Below are positions 60,232 through 64,000 of a stretch of 64,000 nt of DNA, piece after piece. A program made the translations under genes and the position numbers. Under the pieces are notes generated by a model. The model ran no database searches. It worked only from the letters and a program-made list of their open reading frames with translations, and was not told the origin of the DNA. The stretch is from Helicobacter_B zhangjianzhongii. Its GTDB lineage: Bacteria > Campylobacterota > Campylobacteria > Campylobacterales > Helicobacteraceae. The stretch spans positions 1 through 64,000 of the forward strand of contig NZ_JANURN010000005.1 in NCBI RefSeq assembly GCF_030249855.1. Direction: 5' to 3'. The first letter of the stretch is position 1; every line of letters starts with the position of its first letter.

Positions 60232-61188
60232 ATGCCTAGACACGACTACACCCAGCGGCTCGCACGACTGACCAAAATCCTAACCCTCCTCTACCACCCC
60301 AAAAGCGATGGCTCACTCTGTGCCAAGACCCTAGCGCAAGAGTTTGGCGTAAGCCTTAGGACTTTGCGCAGAGATGTGGAGATGATGGGCGCGGATTTTA
60401 GCTATGAGCGAGATACTATCTACTTCCTAGGCAGCAAGCTCCCAAATAGCACGAGCCAAGCAGACTCATTTATCGCCCTAGCCCTGCTAAGAAGCTTTGC
60501 ATATAGTATGAATGGCGAGATCAAATCCCAAATGCTCTCCCTCCTAAACTCCCTAGAATCCACCAGCGCGCACAATGCAGAGCCGTTTTTCACCCGTTCA
60601 AATTTAGAGGAGATAGCCCTAGAGCCAGAGTCTATCGCACGCTTGCAAAAAGCCATTAAAGAGCATAAAGTCATTGGCTTTGAGTTTTTAAAAGAGCCAA
60701 ATATCCTAAGCCACAGCACAGCCCACACACAGCGCGAAGTGCTGCCACTAAAGATTCTAAACTTTAGCGGCGAGTGGTATCTGCTAGGGCTAGAATCCAA
60801 TGAGATAAAGAAGTTTTATCTAAACAACATCACTAATATACGCGAGCTAGGGCAGGGCAAGCGCGTGAGCCAAGAGATTTTAGCACGGCTTGAAAACGCG
60901 CTTAATGCGTGGTTTTCCCCAGAAAAAGAGCCATTTATGGTGCGATTATGGATAGATCCTATAATCGCAAAGTATTTTAAACGCAAAAAAATCTCCCCCA
61001 ATCAGCACCTAGATGAAAACGCCGATGGCAGCCTAGATATTACGCTCTATATCACAAGTGCTATGGAGATCGCACCTTTAGTGCTTATGTGGATACCAAA
61101 TGTGGTGGTGCTAGAGCCTAAGAGTTTGCGCGATTTCATCGCTAGCAGCACAGAAAATTATCTTAAGCGCATAGCAGAATCTAGCTAG
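60232..61188 (+). CDS. WYL-domain transcriptional regulator
   Basis: The 318-residue regulator has an N-terminal winged helix-turn-helix (about 8-65, LAQEFGVSLRTLRRDVEMMG), the DeoR-like type usual in WYL proteins. The WYL domain (about 135-215) carries the EWYLLGLE signature near residue 182. The C-terminal WCX-like extension (about 230-310) ends PNVVVLEPKSLRDFI. Such proteins (CapW, BrxR, PafBC) sense nucleic-acid-type ligands; CapW and BrxR repress phage-defence operons by binding inverted repeats. It is divergent from the GmrSD-like gene, with palindrome copy I between them. Start has AAAAGGAG. Motif-derived AESS end. Confidence 0.9.
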   Translation: MPRHDYTQRLARLTKILTLLYHPKSDGSLCAKTLAQEFGVSLRTLRRDVEMMGADFSYERDTIYFLGSKLPNSTSQADSFIALALLRSFAYSMNGEIKSQMLSLLNSLESTSAHNAEPFFTRSNLEEIALEPESIARLQKAIKEHKVIGFEFLKEPNILSHSTAHTQREVLPLKILNFSGEWYLLGLESNEIKKFYLNNITNIRELGQGKRVSQEILARLENALNAWFSPEKEPFMVRLWIDPIIAKYFKRKKISPNQHLDENADGSLDITLYITSAMEIAPLVLMWIPNVVVLEPKSLRDFIASSTENYLKRIAESS

Positions 61189-61560
61189 ATTAGCCCTAAA
61201 GGCTAGAATCCACTTTTTGATTTATGGATTGCTTCAGCCCTAAAGGGCTTCGCAATGACGGAGAGAGGGCGTTGCTCTAGAATCCATTTTTTGCGTTCGG
61301 CTTTTTCTAAAGAAACATCGCCTAGCGGCGAGCGGTATCCTTTGTTTTCTAAAAAAACTTCGCTTCGCTTGTTTTGCGTTAGCAAAATCGCGGCAATCCA
61401 TAGAATCCACTTTTTCACTTGCGGTGGTTTTTTGTCATTGCAAGACACTGCGCTGGCGTGGCGATCTACTCCACGCCCTCTGTCATTGCGAGCGGTGCTT
61501 CTGCACCGCGTGGCAATCCATTTTCAAAAAGTGGATTCTAGTGTGGATTACTTCTAGGGC
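61189..61560. repeat. Repeat-rich spacer at the right border of the accessory region
   Basis: No gene. REP-like palindromes lie at about 61223-61261 (reverse), 61434-61470 and 61480-61520 (forward). Inverted copies of the TTTCTTTAGAAAA element, also seen at 9.9-10.04 kb, occur at about 61308-61320 and, degenerate, 61343-61357, around CGCCTAGCGGCGAG. TAGAATCCACTTTTT copies flank both ends. Confidence 0.6.
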
Positions 61561-63765
61561 TTAAAAGTCTGCGCGTAGGCTTAGCCAATAGTTTCGGCTT
61601 GGCAGGATTCTTTGATAGCGATTTTGCGCGTTTGTGTTGTTGCCGCTTGTGTAGCTTGCATAATCCATAAAATGCACATCAAAGAGATTATTCACAGCAA
61701 AAGTTAGTGTGTAGTGCTTGGCAAATGTATAGGTCGCAGCGACATCTACTAGCTGATAATCTTTGTAGTATTTTCCTACGATTTCTCGCACATTTGTTCG
61801 TGCATTTGCCCCGGCATAGGCTGTTGGCGTTTGAAACTTCCCGCTCCAGCGCACATAGACGCTAAAATCGCGCCATTGGTATTTAGGCGTTAGCGTGAAG
61901 CTATGGCGAGGGATCTCGTTGATAGGCTCGCCCTTGCCTGAGCCGCTTAGGGCTTCTGTATAGGTGAAGCTATAGTTTGCATCAAGAGAGATTCCATAGA
62001 TAGGCTTAATTTTCGCACCAAATTCTAGTCCTGCTACAAGCGATCGCTCGATATTGCGATAAGTGCTGCAAAGAGTGCTTTGGCAGGTTTGGTTTAGCCC
62101 GGGGATTGCCATATTTTGCCCGATGTTGCTTAGGGTTTCTATTTGGTTGTTAAAATCTGTGTAATAGCCTGTTAGGACAAACATCGCTGGATTTGTATCG
62201 ACAATCGCGCTTAGCTCATAGTTCCAGCTTTGTTCGGGCTTTAGGTTTGGATTCCCATAAGTGGTGGTCGTGCTACTAGTGCTAGTCTCTGTGGTGATGA
62301 CACCATCGATTGTTTGCAAAAGCGTGGGGACTAGCATACCGCTTGCTACACCGGTTTTAAAGGTGAGCCATTTAGTGGGGTTGTAATTGACATAAAAGCG
62401 TGGGTTTAGCGCGCTAGAGAAGCGATCGCTATAGTTGTAGCGCAAGCCAAGAGTGGTGCTGATGTATTGGTTGATAAGATAGCTTGCTTCAGCAAAGACA
62501 GCGGCTTGATTTTGGTGCATATTTCTCCACTTTGAAGAAATTGTCCCAAGCAAATTTTCGTATTGATAAAAAACACCACCATTAAATGTGATCACACCAT
62601 AATTTTTCAAATCAAAGTTGTTTGTATAAGTGCTTTGAGCGATCGCGCTTTGGCTTATGCGCTCGCTTGCCCAGTTGATATACTCGCCTTGGGTAGCACC
62701 GATAGGGACATTTGCGTGAGGGGCGATGAGATTGAAAGAGTGCTGCACATAGCTAGAGAGCTTCCCCCACTCATACTTTCCCTCGTGGCTTAGCACAGAA
62801 TTGACCTTAAAAAGCTCTTGTATAGAGGTGATACTTCTACCAGAAGTATTAAGTGAGCCAAGCCGTCCATTATAGATTTCAGAATCTAGGTAGATGTAGT
62901 CGCGACTTGTGGGCGTGTAGTTTAGTCGAAAGCCACCGCTAAAGTTGCGAGAGCCTGTGGAGGAGTGCGCAGCATAGGGGTTGCCATTACTACTTGGGCT
63001 TACCCACGAGGGCTTAAGAAATTTATTTGCATCATTAAATCGCCCTGATCCTCTTAGATTGAGCGAGAGCTTGTCTTTGATCAAAGGGGTGTTGATATAG
63101 GCGTTTGCGCCATAAGCGTTCCCCCACTCGCTATCTGGCTCGAAAAATTTAGATTCTAGCTAGATACCGCTTGCAAGCTTGTCGGTATGCTTTTTGGTGA
63201 TGATGTTGATGGCTCCGCCCATCGCATCGCTACCATAGATGATAGAAGCAGGACCGCGGATCACTTCAATCTTTTCTATCATTGAAGCTGGCGGCATAAA
63301 GGAGGTTTGATTCCCTAAGCCGTTTTGCACAAAGCCGCGCGTGGTGTTCTGCCGCTTGCCATCGATTAGGATAAGTGTGTAGCTTGAGCTAAGACCACGC
63401 ATAGAGATAGAATTCTGCCCTGTTTTGTCCTGCTCTACATATACGCCCGGGACATCTTGCACCGCATCGCCAATATCGCGGATAGGGCGCGTTAGAATCT
63501 CCTCTCTGCCAATTATGCTAATGCTAGCTGGAGCTTCTTTGATATTTTGGCTATATCCGCTTGCTGTTACGACTTGCTCATTAAGCATTTTAGTCTCTAC
63601 TTTTGTGTTGGCGTTAGCAGTGCGTTTGGAGTCGCTTTGCTCTTGCTGGGATTGATAGGTGTCTTTGGTGCTTTGGGTTAGGTCTTGATCAGCAGTCAGT
63701 GGATCGCCGAGCATAGACAAAGGCGCAGTAAGGATACCTGCCAAAATAGCGGAATATGTCTTCAT
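61561..63765 (-). pseudogene. TonB-dependent receptor interrupted by an in-frame TAG
   Basis: The outer-membrane siderophore/metal-type receptor spans 735 codons including the stop. The N-terminal part (63163-63765, 201 codons) has a signal peptide, a TonB-box-like NEQVVTASG and a plug domain (GVYVEQDKTGQNSISMRGL, IEVIRGPASIIYGSDAMGGAINIITKK). Codon 202 (63160-63162) is TAG. The same frame continues without another stop through LESKFFEPDSEWGNAYG into a complete beta-barrel ending NYWLSLRADF. CirA/CfrA-like receptors for catecholate siderophores are the closest match by eye. Without readthrough no receptor is made. ATG 63765 follows AAGGAG. Confidence 0.85.
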
Positions 63766-63789
63766 AAAAACTCCTTGAAATGTGATAAA

Positions 63790-63870
63790 AAGTGATTGTC
63801 TCAAATAATGAAACGCGTTATCATAATATTTAAATAATTAAACTTATTTTAAATTCAATTAACTATGTGT
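63790..63870. promoter_or_regulatory. AT-rich promoter region, possible Fur box
   Basis: AATAATGAAACGCGTTATCATAAT at about 63804-63827 resembles a degenerate Fur inverted repeat. The following 60 bases are nearly all A/T. Iron control would fit a TonB receptor, but the match is weak. No gene was seen in 63766-64000; one GTGGATTCTAG motif lies near 63921. Confidence 0.3.
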
Positions 63871-64000
63871 TTAATAATTTAAGTCTAGTGGTGTGGTAGA
63901 AATGGGCAAGATATGCCAAAGTGGATTCTAGGGGAGGTTTGCTGCAAGTCCTTGGGTGCTTGGGCGTTGTGGTGTGCGGAAGGATCTGCTATAATGCGCA

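Noticed and set aside
39800..61200. Island as a prophage or integrative element
   Set aside because: No integrase, transposase, phage structural, conjugation or tRNA-attachment sequence was seen; only repeat clusters mark the borders.

Overview
The window is chromosomal DNA of a Helicobacter, most likely an enterohepatic, non-pylori species. Gene content and local order match blocks I recall from H. pylori: rpsA / small membrane protein / serA, cheZ / U32 peptidase, DapC-like aminotransferase / murC, yraN / hom, pyrB / lipoprotein / tlyA / ribF, petA-petB-petC, sppA / purU, and cheV3 / cheA / cheW. A diheme cytochrome c1, a six-domain ribosomal S1, a CheA with a C-terminal receiver and an outer-membrane protein ending in Phe agree with that. 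No rRNA, insertion sequence, prophage or CRISPR array was seen.

Layout. 1-40 kb is mostly housekeeping: an autotransporter tail entering from the left; clpB; rpsA; serA; cheZ; an outer-membrane protein; one continuous frame fusing an aminotransferase to MurC; a Gly-Leu-Cys-Ser tRNA cluster; amino-acid and pyrimidine genes; the bc1 operon; murA, purU, sppA, ftsK, dgkA; and a cheV-cheA-cheW operon. Many spacers, and some protein linkers, carry a dispersed motif (CTAGAATCC / GTGGATTCTAG) and REP-like imperfect palindromes (GTCATTGCGAG ... GTGGCAATCCA).

The accessory region is about 39.8-61.2 kb. Almost every gene in it is on the minus strand: an antitoxin-like MORN-variant protein, a two-domain AAA+ ATPase, two intact PD-(D/E)XK nucleases and one broken one, several unknown proteins, a RavA-like MoxR ATPase fused to BspA-type (DUF285) repeats, a ViaA-like VWA protein, two stand-alone DUF285 proteins, a Cas4-like/DEDD nuclease (DUF2779) and a GmrSD-like DUF262/DUF1524 protein. 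The right end is a plus-strand WYL-domain regulator. Eight near-identical 20-bp palindromes (TTTGACA-N6-TGTCAAA) sit upstream of these minus-strand units, each 8-9 nt from an extended -10 box. One of them lies between the GmrSD-like gene and the WYL gene. My reading is that the island is one regulon of that WYL protein, in the manner of CapW/BrxR control of phage-defence loci. The assignment to defence and to this regulator is inference; the repeated operator-promoter architecture is visible directly.

Right end: after a repeat-rich spacer comes a TonB-dependent receptor gene interrupted by one in-frame TAG, followed by an AT-rich promoter region with a weak Fur-box-like sequence.
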